Shown: piece after piece, positions 22,276 to 32,149 of the stretch
Layout of the letters: every line of letters starts with the position of its first letter
Numbering within the stretch: position 1 is the first letter of the stretch
Assembly (NCBI RefSeq): GCF_000208745.1
Contig: NC_030858.1
Coordinates: 18,517,728 to 18,581,727, forward strand
Direction: 5' to 3'
Source of the DNA: Theobroma cacao
Taxonomy: Eukaryota; Streptophyta; Magnoliopsida; Malvales; Malvaceae
DNA length: 64,000 bases
The notes under the pieces: generated by a model
What the model saw: the letters and a program-made list of their open reading frames with translations, nothing else
Databases searched by the model: none
What the model was told of the DNA's origin: nothing
Translations under genes and position numbers: made by a program

Positions 22276-22998
22276 ATGTCACATAAAATTTTACCAGGTG
22301 ATTATAATGTTTTACAATTGACGTGCAATTCTGGACATTGTTTTCCATTATATGCCACCAATTAAGGTACTTTGACAATGCGTATTGCAAAAAATGACCT
22401 TGAATGCAAATGAGTTAAGAATTAAATTCTGAAACCTCGAAATAGTTGAACCGAAATAGTTATCGAGATTAGGTGATCGTTGCAATAGAGTGGCTGATCG
22501 GTACTCGTGACACAACTCTTAGGAAAGACTCCCGTGAAAGGACTGAGGAAAAGATATGCACTATAGATTTTTGTTAATAGTGTTGAGACTTAAGTTTGTA
22601 ACTTTGTTTAATTTTTTTTGCTTAAACATAAGTTTGTAAAGTAACTTTGTTTATTATTGCTCTTAATTATTTTCTTATTCACATAAAATATTTGAATTGT
22701 ATACAACTAATTGAACAAGCTTGCATGTTTCTGTCTCTTTTACATATTACATACTTTTTCTGGTTAGGATAAGACATTAACTTTGGATCAATTTGACCAA
22801 TCAATTAATGTTTCAATGTCGGAAGATGCCACCAACATCTCAAAACTTTAAGCAATAGTGTTTGTCCTAATAAATCAATAGATCATTCGAAAATCTCACT
22901 TCACTATCTTTAACTAGTTAAGGGAATTTTTGAGTATTAACACTTCACTGTTTTAGACCTATCACTTTAACACAGAATTACACTAATGATTAAAAAGA
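22276..22998. other. No gene seen
   Basis: AT-rich sequence after the DUF1985 fragment. I found no domain, repeat unit or element end in it. Confidence 0.5.
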
Positions 22999-23155
22999 GC
23001 CTTAACTGACCAATGCATGACTGATTGATAGGCATTGCGTGACTTAGGCATTGCATGACTAGTTTATAGATATTATTTGATAATTTTTTGTGTAACTAGT
23101 TAATAAGGCATTGCGTGACTTAGGCATTATGTGACTGGTTTGTATGAAGCATACG
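22999..23155 (+). repeat. GCATTGCRTGACT minisatellite, internal block
   Basis: Six or so units ('ggcattgcgtgacttaggca' and variants) in the same orientation as the left arm. It lies on the far side of the DUF1985 fragment. Confidence 0.85.
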
Positions 23156-23159
23156 AAGC

Positions 23160-23560
23160 CAATTTGGATGAACATATATCAATAAATTCTGTTAACTATA
23201 GATAGATGACCACCCGAAAACATTACAAGCAAAGAGACTTGGAAACTATCGATAAATCTACAGAATCTATCGATAGATAGCCAAACAAAATTACCCTAAA
23301 CCAAAGTGAGAAGCATATATCGATAGATCCACGGAACCTATTGATAAATGGCCAAAACGAGAAAACAATAGGGCACAATATATCAATAGATCACACTAGA
23401 TATCGATAGATGACTACCTAGGACCAAAAATAAATGGTGCTCAAACAATCTATCGATATATTATCGAGATTTATCTATAGATTACCACCCAAGGCTATGT
23501 ATTTGCATGCAATCTATCGACAGATGTGTCAAGCTATCAATGGATTTTCTCTTTTAAATG
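23160..23560 (+). promoter_or_regulatory. Cluster of ATCGATAGAT-type motifs
   Basis: About ten copies of CTATCGATAGAT or near variants, including CTATCGATAAAT, CTATCGATAGATAG, TATCGATAGATCC, TATCGATAGATGAC and CTATCGACAGATG. They are spaced by 20-40 bp and often paired. The cluster precedes a pyrimidine-rich stretch (23565-23890) and the ATG at 23892. The same motif reappears in the presumed LTR piece at 25440-25490. Confidence 0.7.
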
Positions 23561-23891
23561 TCTCTTCCACTTTATTTATCTCAAACCTGTGACTATTTCT
23601 TTCCCAAATCTTCTCAAATCAACCTCATCTTTCTTGATTTTTCATTCGATTAAAGTGCTTTTCTACTTTTTTTTTTCAACCTTTTACCTCTAACTTTTCG
23701 TCAAATTCATTCCAAAATCCTTCCAAATTTTTAGTTCGTAATTCCCAAACTCTCGATTCTTTCTCTCTTCGATTCTCACCCTTTCGTTGAGATTCGTAGC
23801 AAAGTGATCCAATTAAATCCTCTATTCCATAATCTTAACCTTTCCACCGACTCTTTCATCCCAAATCCCTCACATTTCCTCAAACTCCACC

Positions 23892-24880
23892 ATGAGTCAA
23901 AGGGTCAGACGAACTAAGGTAGTCGCTCACCAAGCTTCTAGTGGATCTGTTGAAGCTAGGTCTTCCTCTAACCCTAATTGGAGTTTTTTCCTTTGTAACT
24001 TCACTTATCCGTCACATGCCCAGAAATTCAGCAACAACTTCGCCAAACGAAAGGTAATGCTCAAGCGCATTAATGACTTTGATTACCTAGAATCCATTCA
24101 TTTTTTGTATCTTGCGAATTTTGAGTATTTAGGCTAGACTCATTACTTGAAATTGAATCGAAAGTAATATGAGAACTTGGTTAGAGTCTTTTATTTCAAT
24201 GCCACTCAAAAGTTTCTTGATTTTGAGTCTAGTGAATTAGTCTCCCATGACAATAGGTTTGTCACTCATGTCGTGGGCAAACGTATTCTTATCACCTGTA
24301 CACTTATTGATTGCATCCTTCAAATTAAAACCCTTCAAGATGATCTTAGATATGTTCTTGATGATGGCAACCTTCGCTCGGCCTTTGTTTATCCTCCATT
24401 TAACGATTGAGGCATCTCTAGTTGCACGAGGCTCTGTTTCTTTGATCGTGTCTTCCACCTCATTATCACTCACACCATCTGCCTTCACGGCTCCAACTAC
24501 TCCACGGTCACCCAAAAGGATCTTTGGTTCCTTTTCAACATCAAATACAATCGCCAAATTGATCTTGCCAAATTCATTATGGATGACATGCTTTGACATT
24601 GAACACGCCTTCACTTAGCTTTTCTCATACATGAAGACCATGGACTCACGCTTAACTGCACGTATGGATATCTTGGAGGCAAAAAATTGTGAGATTTTGC
24701 AACTCCAACGAGACTTAAAGGATGATTTTTGTTCCCGCTTTCCACTACCTCAGTGAGCTCTCAAGGGAGACATATCTTCAATGCAATTTCAAGCTACCTC
24801 ATTGGATGTTCTTAGCTTCTTTTTTATATGTAAATTCAGATGTTTGTTCACGCAGTTTTTTAGATATTTGCTTTATGTTC
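23892..24880 (+). pseudogene. Extra 3' ORF of a second copia-type element (remnant)
   Basis: The ATG follows a pyrimidine-rich leader. The protein reads FAKRKVMLKRINDFDYLESIHFLYLANFEYLG, then (after a stop at 24135) a Y-NLVRVFYFNAT block and a HVVGKRI block. Together these match the 'putative plant transposon protein' type domain of LTR-element extra ORFs. In another frame, 24420-24615 continues the same family (an ITHTICLHGSNYSTVT-like segment). It is therefore a homologue of the ORF at 17279 from a different family. The pol region upstream is missing. Confidence 0.6.
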
Positions 24881-25261
24881 TTGGATATGTTTAGATGGTG
24901 GATACTGTTGGCATCTTTAATGATTATTGTTTCAATCATGAATATTGTTGGCCTCTTTCTAATTTAATATTCAACTGGTGGATATTGTTGGATATTGTTG
25001 CACTCTTTAATGTTTATCTTGATGATCTATTATGTATATTTCCTTCGTTAAAGTTTTGCTTCTATCTATTATTCACTTCCATCTCTTTCACATATACACA
25101 CATTCACTCTTTGAAATGACCAAAAAGGGGGAGAATGAGTTAAAATTTCTACATGATCTTTACTAATCTAAGTTTTGTAAAGGCAAAGTTTTAGGGGCAA
25201 TTTTCAAAGAAACAGAAGCAAATTTTGCTCAACTTTTTTGTTAAATCAAAAAATGGGAGAT
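24881..25261 (+). other. 3' non-coding region and polypurine tracts of the copia-type remnant
   Basis: T-rich. It carries 'ccaaaaagggggagaatgag' near 25118-25137 and 'aaaaatgggagat' (25249-25261), the latter directly before TGTTAAACTT. Purine tracts with GGGAGA(T) before TGTT are usual in plant copia elements. Confidence 0.55.
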
Positions 25262-25570
25262 TGTTAAACTTAAAGGTTTATTTAATTCTAAGTTTTGATT
25301 TCATAAACTAAAGGATCAAAATTGTTTTTCAGATGTTCACACAAGTCTAAATAGTTTTTTAACGAAGCTTAATAAAATAGCTAAGCACCTTAAATAAGAA
25401 ACAATAAAAAAAAGCTCGTTAAATTTGAAAAATGTCATTAATTTATTGATAGATTTTTTCACCTATCATTAAATAAGTTCAACTATCGATATAATATTTG
25501 TGGCAAATGTGAAAACTAAAAAGCATAGAAAAAGCAGATGTTTGTTGTGCTGAGACAATCATGTCAATCG
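25262..25570 (+). repeat. Truncated copia-type 3' LTR start
   Basis: Starts TGTTAAACTT after a purine tract and contains three TATCGATA/TATTGATAG-type motifs (25440-25490) matching the upstream cluster. The far end is not identifiable, and no TATA or second LTR was found. Confidence 0.45.
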
Positions 25571-25877
25571 TTGAAATTCAACTACTCTACTTGATAGGAA
25601 CATCATGCATGGAACATTATGGATGGACAGGCCAAAATCATTTAGTTGTTGCCTAATCCATAACATTTGTGCACATAAAGATTAAAAACATGGAATAGAC
25701 ACTCACTCTGTAAAAAGTAATTACTAATGATGTTACACATTTAATCTGTCAATGACAATGGAGCATACATACTGAGATAAGCATCATGTTCATAAACAAT
25801 GATCAAAATATCATAACAAGAATATTCTAGCTCTACTAATTAATCAGCATACAAAATCATAGTATATGTGATACATT
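25571..25877 (-). other. MULE sequence downstream of the transposase
   Basis: Non-coding in both orientations. By position it is the 3' untranslated region of the transposase gene. No poly(A) signal could be fixed with confidence. Confidence 0.4.
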
Positions 25878-28060
25878 TCATTCTGAAGAGCCACTATCTT
25901 CGTCTACAAGATCCCATACATTCTCAGAGTTTGTCATTCGCATTGGACAATTGTTTCGTGTGTGCCCAAGTTGTCTATAAGTTGAACATGCTTTCAATTG
26001 TCGTCATTGTTACGGCACCGGCTGACTAGAAAATGGTGCCAAATTTGTTGATGGAATTACAAATGATGTTGGGTAATTTTGTCTATTATGATCGTAGCTT
26101 TTGCATTATGAACATCTCTGTCATTGACTGCCTTCCCCAACCGATGGAATCCTTTTCCTCCTAGGTCTTCCCATTTGACCTCGTAAGATGATGGCAAAAC
26201 GATAATTTGTTTCACATCAGAGGGGATTTCCTAATTACTAGGGTGCCCAATCGGGCGAATGGGAATAACATAAACCTCTACCCAAGACCGAGTCTTGTAA
26301 TAGTCCGAGCAAAAATCAATGGTTGCATGTTTGCACTTACTGCAAAAGCCATAAACTCATAGTTGAGGAACCATGTAAAAGTTCAATTCATTACAAAGCA
26401 AAAAAAAACATGGATATTAGAACCTTGTTACCGCCATGGCATGGTTGTAGGAGAGTAAATCAACCTAAAACTCCCCACATGAGCACGTCTTGGTGGATAG
26501 GTTTACTACTCTATCCTTACTCCTTCCTATAACTTGAAACTCCACTCGATTGATTGCTTGTGTAGAAAAGTGACATGCTTCATTGAATCATGTGTTCAAC
26601 AAATTGGTAACCCAAGGGCTAAAAGGTATGGCCAAATTGAAGGCCTCATTGTATCGTTCCTAGAACCAACGTTGGAACATGCCTTTAATGCACTCGATCA
26701 TGACAGTGATTGGCATTTTTCTTGCTTGCCTTAAATATGAGTTAATGCACTCCGCAATGTTCGATGTCATGAGTTTGTAATGCCTTACCGGTGACCGTGC
26801 ACGTGCCCATCTCTCAAGGCATAATTTCATATGGTGGTTGTAAGCATCCTTGCAAATCTGATTCAACTTATGCATATATCTATTGAAATCAGCTTTCGTG
26901 TAACAGTTGGCTACAAGGGTGAAAATTGCCACAACATCTACGCGCTTGAACTTGTTTTTTACCTTTTTTCCCAAGTTGTAATTGCAAAGACCATGGTGCG
27001 CGACATGGTACACTTTTCCCACTACATTCGTAATGCTAAGATGCTGATCATAAATGAATATTTCATTTTTAGGACAACCATTTGCACGGTGCAATTGGGT
27101 GAGAAATCACGACCACAACTAGTTGTCCTTAATGTGGCCAATGCCAAATGCAACCGAATATATCTATTCATTTGCGTCTTTATAGACAACAATAAACAGA
27201 TCACTTTTGAATCTGCCTTTCAAATGTGTGGCATTGATGGCAACTATAGGCCGCATTACAACCTTGAACCTCCAGATACATGCCTCTTATGCTTAGAAAC
27301 AATATTTGAATTGTTGTGCCTGATCGGTAGCCACGACTATGGTTGTACGAGGATTTTCACATTCCAACAAATGGAAATACGAGAGCAAGAGTTGGAATGA
27401 CTCCTTCAAGGGGTTGAAAACAAGACTCTTTGCATACTTTTTTGCTTGCCAGGCCGTACCATGCAAGCATTGCAATCCCCATTTATGACTCATTTCTTTA
27501 ATTATTTCCTTAGGTCTGAATGGTGTTATATTATTTCCTTGCAACGTGAGGGACATTAGCTCACCAATTAACCTCGTGCTCGTTGTTTGGTACCCACTTT
27601 GCAAACCATCAACAGTACACGTGTGTACCTTGTGGAATGTGTGAACTTGCCAATAATCTCCATCAGGCAACTTTGTTGCATGCACAATGAATTTGCATGC
27701 CTTATCCTTACAAGCAACCTCAAAACAAGCATGACGTGACTTTTTAACTCTAATCTCAAAATGCTCTTTTAGTGCCAACATGTTCAAAGCTCGTTTCAAT
27801 TCGGCCTTGGGAAGAAACACTTTTTCTCAGTGTAAGCGATCATTGCTTGATCTGGACTCCTCGGTGGCAATCGTTTGGAAAGAGATCATATCTGCACCTG
27901 GAATAATCCATTGACGAGATACCTCTATATTTACCCTTTATTGATCACTATCATCGGGTGAACGAATCTATTGTCACCGATAATGGGGTTGTTGTAAATA
28001 GGGTCATCCCACTCAACATCAACCCTCATGATTACAATCCGGAATGTCATTGTCTAAACC

Positions 28061-28815
28061 TTGACCTAGCAATTCGTGTTTTTGTGTGTTAAACGTGTTA
28101 GATACGATTAGACACGAAACACGTTAAGGTTAAACACGAACACGATACAAATAATATTCATGTCTTAAATTTGAAACACATACACGTATACGTTTAATAA
28201 CCGTGCAACACTACACAACACGATCAACATGTTTAATAAACATGTCAATCTACGACACAACACGATTAATAACACATTTAACACGATTAAATAAAAAATA
28301 TTTACAATTAAATATAATTTTATTATTTGCTTTTTAAAAAATATAATTTTATTATTTAAATTTAAAATCAATAATTATAAAAACAATTATAACAAAACAA
28401 ATATAATAAATCAAATATAATAAAATTTAACATAAATAACATACATAAAATTCATATCATGCAATATGATAAAATCCTTCATTAACATCTAATCTTAAAA
28501 TACTAATAATATCTAAATTCATTTATAATTTTCATCCATAATTAAATACATATCATTAACCACATCATCAACCATAAACAATTCCAAACACCCAAACCAA
28601 AATTATTTAAGTAATGCTATAACAGTCTTTGGTTATTAATTTTTAACAGGTTGATAGACGTGTCACAGATACACGTTTAAACACGATAACACGATTAACA
28701 CGATTAATTAAACATGTTTAAATGTGTTTTAAATGTTAAGACTAAACCCAAACCTGTTTAACCCTGTGTCTTCTAATTTCGTGTTAACGTGTTGTCTCCA
28801 AAATTGCCAAGTTTA
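28061..28815. mobile_element. Non-autonomous hAT-like element in the transposase gene
   Basis: It is flanked by perfect 8-bp duplications TCTAAACC (28053-28060 and 28816-28823). The ends are inverted: left TTGACCTAGCAATTCGTG, right (reverse complement) TAAACTTGGCAATTTTGG, matching at 10 of the first 14 positions. The interior is AT-rich and full of ACACG/CGTGT words, with no transposase. This is a common plant hAT-type arrangement. The transposase reading resumes on the other side when the insert and one duplication are set aside. Confidence 0.88.
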
Positions 28816-28872
28816 TCTAAACCACTATCCTCCTCTAAACAGTCATCATGACAACCAACATAATCGTCATCC

Positions 28873-29032
28873 TCTACACAATCATCGTGCATCTAATCAG
28901 ATGCATCGTCATTACTCATGAACGTCACAGCGTTGTTTGAGAATGGTAATGGTCTACACAATCATCGTGCATCTAATCAGATGCATCGTCATTACTCACA
29001 AACGTCACAGCGTTGTTTGAGAATGGTAATGG
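28873..29032. repeat. 80-bp tandem duplication in the transposase N-terminal region
   Basis: 28873-28952 is repeated at 28953-29032 with only two adjacent-region changes (catgaacg against cacaaacg). The unit is not a multiple of three, so it shifts the transposase frame. Confidence 0.93.
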
Positions 29033-29646
29033 ACCCACTGCAGTCGTAGGCGACAATTGCATTTGTTGGTAAGAATGAAGTATTTGGTTCAATGCACATT
29101 CTAATCAAAATTATGTAGACAGCATTTGCAAACACCTTATGTGTGTACCGAGCTGCTCAAACTCATATGCATACGTCAATGGTGATTGCCATTGTTGTTA
29201 GTCAAGGACTGCATGGTGTGGTATGTTGGAAATAGTATAAATCTGATTTAGGTGATTTCTATGTTAGACAGTTTGTTCATGTGGCATAACATTTGTATGT
29301 CGTTCCTTACTGGTCACATACACTACAACTCCCCCCTCATCTCACAAAATACTTGCTAAATCTTCATCGTCCTTAATAATTGGGCATGAAACCCCTACGG
29401 CATGACTCAATAATGCATGTAGCTCTATTTCGTGATTCTTTGAGTTTACCCCAACAACATCTTCAACCAACTTCATCAGGTCCAAAAACGACAAAGTATT
29501 TTTAACACCCCTCACTCATGTCTCACCACCCTTGTAAATGTCATCAACCCAATGACCACCATATGCAATCATAAGTTTCATATTTGGCACATAATTGAAA
29601 TTTAACAGAAAATAAGTGTCACAATCAATCAATTTATGAAAAATGT

Positions 29647-30118
29647 GTCACACAATGCCTAAGTCACACAAGGCCTAAAAACCAAACATGCAATGCTTAA
29701 AAAATAGTCACGCAATGCCTACAATCCAATCATGTAATGCCTAAGTCACGCAATGTCTAAAAACTAGACACGCAATGATTATGTCATGCAATGCTTAAAA
29801 GGCAATCTCGCAACACCTAAGTCATGCAATGCCTAAAAACTAGTCACGCAATGCCTACAACTCAGTCACGCAATGCTTAAGTCATACAATACCTAAAACC
29901 AGTCACACAGTGCCTAAAAACTAGTCACGAAATATCTTAAACCAGTCATGCAATGCCTAAGTTATGAAGACACAATGCCTAAGTTGCAGAGACGTAATGA
30001 TTAAGTCATACAAAGCCTAAAAGCCAGTTTCATATTGCCTAATTCAAACAATGCCTAAAAACTAGTTCGCAATGCCTAATTCAAGCAATGTCTAAAAATC
30101 AGTCTCGTAATGCCTAAT
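29647..30118 (-). repeat. GCATTGCRTGACT minisatellite, right arm (inverted)
   Basis: About twenty units, seen on the plus strand as AGTCAYGCAATGCCTAA. The orientation is opposite to the left-arm blocks, so it forms part of the long inverted structure of the MULE. It lies directly upstream of the transposase ATG. Confidence 0.9.
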
Positions 30119-30449
30119 AACTAATTGATTTGGCTACTCCCAGCCAAGTTTAAGTTGCCAAAGTCATACAGTATTGTAATTTACAGATATTTCTAATTAA
30201 TTTCAAACCCTCAACTATGGGGTTCTATTTTTATTAATACAAACCAATAAACCCAAAACACATACCTTGATGTTATCTCTACTCTTTGAAATGGCGAGAG
30301 AGAGATTGATGACGAGATAGACAATACTTGGCAAGAAAGAGAAATGGGGATTTACTTTTGGACTTTTTGTTTGGATGGCAAGATAGAGGAAACTAGGACC
30401 ATTTAATTTGTCTAAAATTATTTAAAGGTATTGTTGTCAAGTCATGCCA
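30119..30449 (-). promoter_or_regulatory. MULE right arm: possible promoter and leader exon of the transposase
   Basis: Non-coding. Read leftward, it has a CT-rich stretch (tctctctctcgcc) and then a donor-like 'catcaag|gtatgtg' near 30260-30270, before the minisatellite. This mirrors the left arm. A leader intron is inferred; no clear acceptor was found before the ATG at 29581. Confidence 0.35.
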
Positions 30450-30534
30450 AAAATTAGGTAAAGACAATTAAAATTATAATGAAGGACATTTTTTAATTGG
30501 GCTTATGAGAAAGGTTATTTCTCATAATTTCCCC
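30450..30534 (-). repeat. MULE right terminal inverted repeat
   Basis: The reverse complement begins GGGGAAATTATGAGAAATAA. It pairs with 10118-10205. Confidence 0.7.
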
Positions 30535-30543
30535 ATATCTCAA
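30535..30543. repeat. MULE target-site duplication, right copy
   Basis: ATATCTCAA, identical to 10109-10117. Confidence 0.85.
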
Positions 30544-31700
30544 AAACAAATTGACCTAATGTAAAGGTCTATACAAAACTAATAGTTTTTCACTTCAAAT
30601 TTCTGAATCATCAATCATCCAACTAATCATACACAAATATCAATTTTGAAGTATCAAACATTTGAAAGGCTTGTTCCCAATGCTCAAAACTAAATACATA
30701 GTAATATATCTACCTAGTATACATAACCTTCATAAAACAAACTTGAAACCTTTGTTCACATCACAAAATTTAACAAAATACGTTTTAAAGTGAGGTTGTA
30801 GAATAAACATGCTTAATTACATCGAAATAATTAAAAATGTCGTATCTACCCACGTCATGGAAGCATGCCTTTCCTCTTAATGCCTTTCGTCGAAAGCTCG
30901 ACTTCTATGAAAACTAAATTTGTTCCAACAACACCTAAAATGATGTTTAAACATTTATATCTTCAAAATTTGTAATACATTGAATACTCATTTCTAACTC
31001 TATCTAACCCATGAATAAATCCAAAAATCTTCTTTAATAATTGTTTTAAAACTCATACCCATCAAATAAACAACTTAACTTACACCTTTTCTTACCTTGG
31101 TGAGCTCTTACACAAGGGTTCTAACAAATCTTGAAACCCTAGGCAAAAAATTTGGGTCCAAAGAAAGAAATAAAGATTAGAACTTAAAACTTTTTTTATA
31201 AGAGATTTGAGAAAGATTTAGGAATGAGAAATTCTTACCTTTAGTTCTTGAAGATCAAGGTTTAATAGTGGAGTTCGAAGGTCTTGAGAGTTGAGAAATT
31301 TAAGAGAAAATGAATGGAAGAGCAAAGAGAAATGAAATAAATGAAGGAAGCTCAGATTTTAAGGGTCTATAGGTTTTATTTTTTGCTACTGTGCTATGGG
31401 ATTGACTATTCAAGGTCAACGGTCAATTATGGCTCTGATTCTACTCTAGGATCGACTACTCTGAGGGGGGTAGCCAATCTTGGTCTGAAAAGTTACCTTT
31501 TTTAAAAAAAAAATTATCCCTCTAAGCTTAAGTAAATGTTTTCATTTTTTATTTTTGTCCTTTTTACTCTTCATTTACTTAAGATATTAATGTAAATAAG
31601 TAAACAACCTCCCATTTGAATTCAATAAAAATGTAAAAAAAATCAAAATCCATAAGAATCAAAATCTAAATTTTGGTTTCAAGAACAAAATTGAAAAAGT
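30544..31700 (-). repeat. LTR-like non-coding repeat (right half of the MULE target)
   Basis: No coding frame. Read on the minus strand, it has a motif pair (31405-31475: AGTAGTCGATCC and AGTCAATCCC), then a C/T-rich leader (31270-31360), then several 'aaggtaag' splice-donor-like sites. This is the layout of a gypsy LTR and leader. Family not determined. Confidence 0.45.
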
Positions 31701-32148
31701 TTGCCTGAATTTAAATTTGTGGTTCCCATGTACCATAGCAAACGTATTTTAAAAATTATGAAAAAATCATTTTTGATCATATAAAATTCAAGGGAATCAT
31801 TACCATCATTTTTTATTTCCGAAAGATTGTTTTATAAAAATCACATATTTTGACCCCTTCCAAACTTAGAAAATTTTTTGCTTCAAAAGTGACAGACCAC
31901 CAAAAGTGTCAATGAATTCTTTTAAAGATTAATATTAAGTTTGATGTTCAAAATATGCAATCTATATGCTCACCGAAGGATTTTCTAACTTACCCTCTTA
32001 CTCAAGGTTGGATTTCACAGTTGTAGAAATGATGATGAACTAAATTTGTTTGCTAGGATTATGGTTTATTTCAATATGTAGTTTGAATATATGATTTCTT
32101 TTTGCTTAGTATTAATGGATGTTGCATGGTTTATTCAATTCTATGCTT
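31701..32148 (+). repeat. Athila-like LTR fragment
   Basis: 32028-32148 follows the Athila-like LTR at about 8055-8190 (gatgaactaaat..ggatt..'attaatgg'..'tctatgctt'). 31800-31870 resembles 49791-49860 in the same orientation ('catttttta'..'accccttccaaactta'). It stops at a single N. Confidence 0.6.
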
Positions 32149-32149
32149 N
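32149..32149. other. Single ambiguous base at a sequence discontinuity
   Basis: The N separates Athila-like LTR sequence (left) from a gypsy LTR that starts 137 bp inside its expected end (right). This is either a true recombination breakpoint or an assembly join. Confidence 0.8.

Larger units (their letters stand above)
25878..29581 (-). pseudogene. MuDR/MULE transposase (decayed)
   Basis: Read leftward from ATG 29581. The N-terminal opening (MKLMIAYGGHWVDD) is followed by a KLVEDVVGVNSKNHEIELHA-like segment (about 29380-29460). An acidic region is cut by a hAT element. A MuDR-type DNA-binding domain (KAELKRALNML.., CKDKACKF, HTC, 27630-27800) comes next, then the MULE catalytic domain. There the first Asp of IDGTHLKG is Asn (INATHLKG, about 27225), the YDQH aspartate is present (about 27040), and the glutamate of AECINSYL is present (about 26740). 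A SWIM-like zinc finger is missing a cysteine (CSCGEF...NHAMA, 26435-26490). A degenerate zinc knuckle ends RQLGHTRNNC (about 25950-25980), and the stop is at 25878. Multiple stops and frameshifts; inactive. Confidence 0.85.
10118..30534. mobile_element. Mutator-like element (MULE), about 10 kb before nested insertions
   Basis: It is bounded by perfect 9-bp duplications (ATATCTCAA). Its ends are imperfect inverted repeats of about 80 bp: left 'gggtccttttcaaaaatacc', right (reverse complement) 'ggggaaattatgagaaataa', with the best match in the inner 'ataattttaa' block. Inside are a MuDR/MULE transposase pseudogene read leftward from the right arm, a DUF1985 fragment read rightward from the left arm, and arrays of a GCATTGCRTGACT minisatellite in opposite orientation in the two arms. 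A full copia element (10975-21160) and a hAT-like element (28061-28815) are nested inside, and part of another copia-type element occupies 23.2-25.6 kb. A transposase together with a DUF1985-type gene recalls the Kaonashi-type MULEs of plants. Confidence 0.82.

Noticed and set aside
23160..23560. Riboswitch, tRNA-like or origin function of the ATCGATAGAT cluster
   Set aside because: No cloverleaf or conserved aptamer core. The motif is spaced irregularly and also occurs in the LTR piece, which points to a retroelement control region.
26831..27400. Plus-strand frame of 189 codons
   Set aside because: Antisense shadow of the MULE transposase, whose minus-strand frames carry the known domains.
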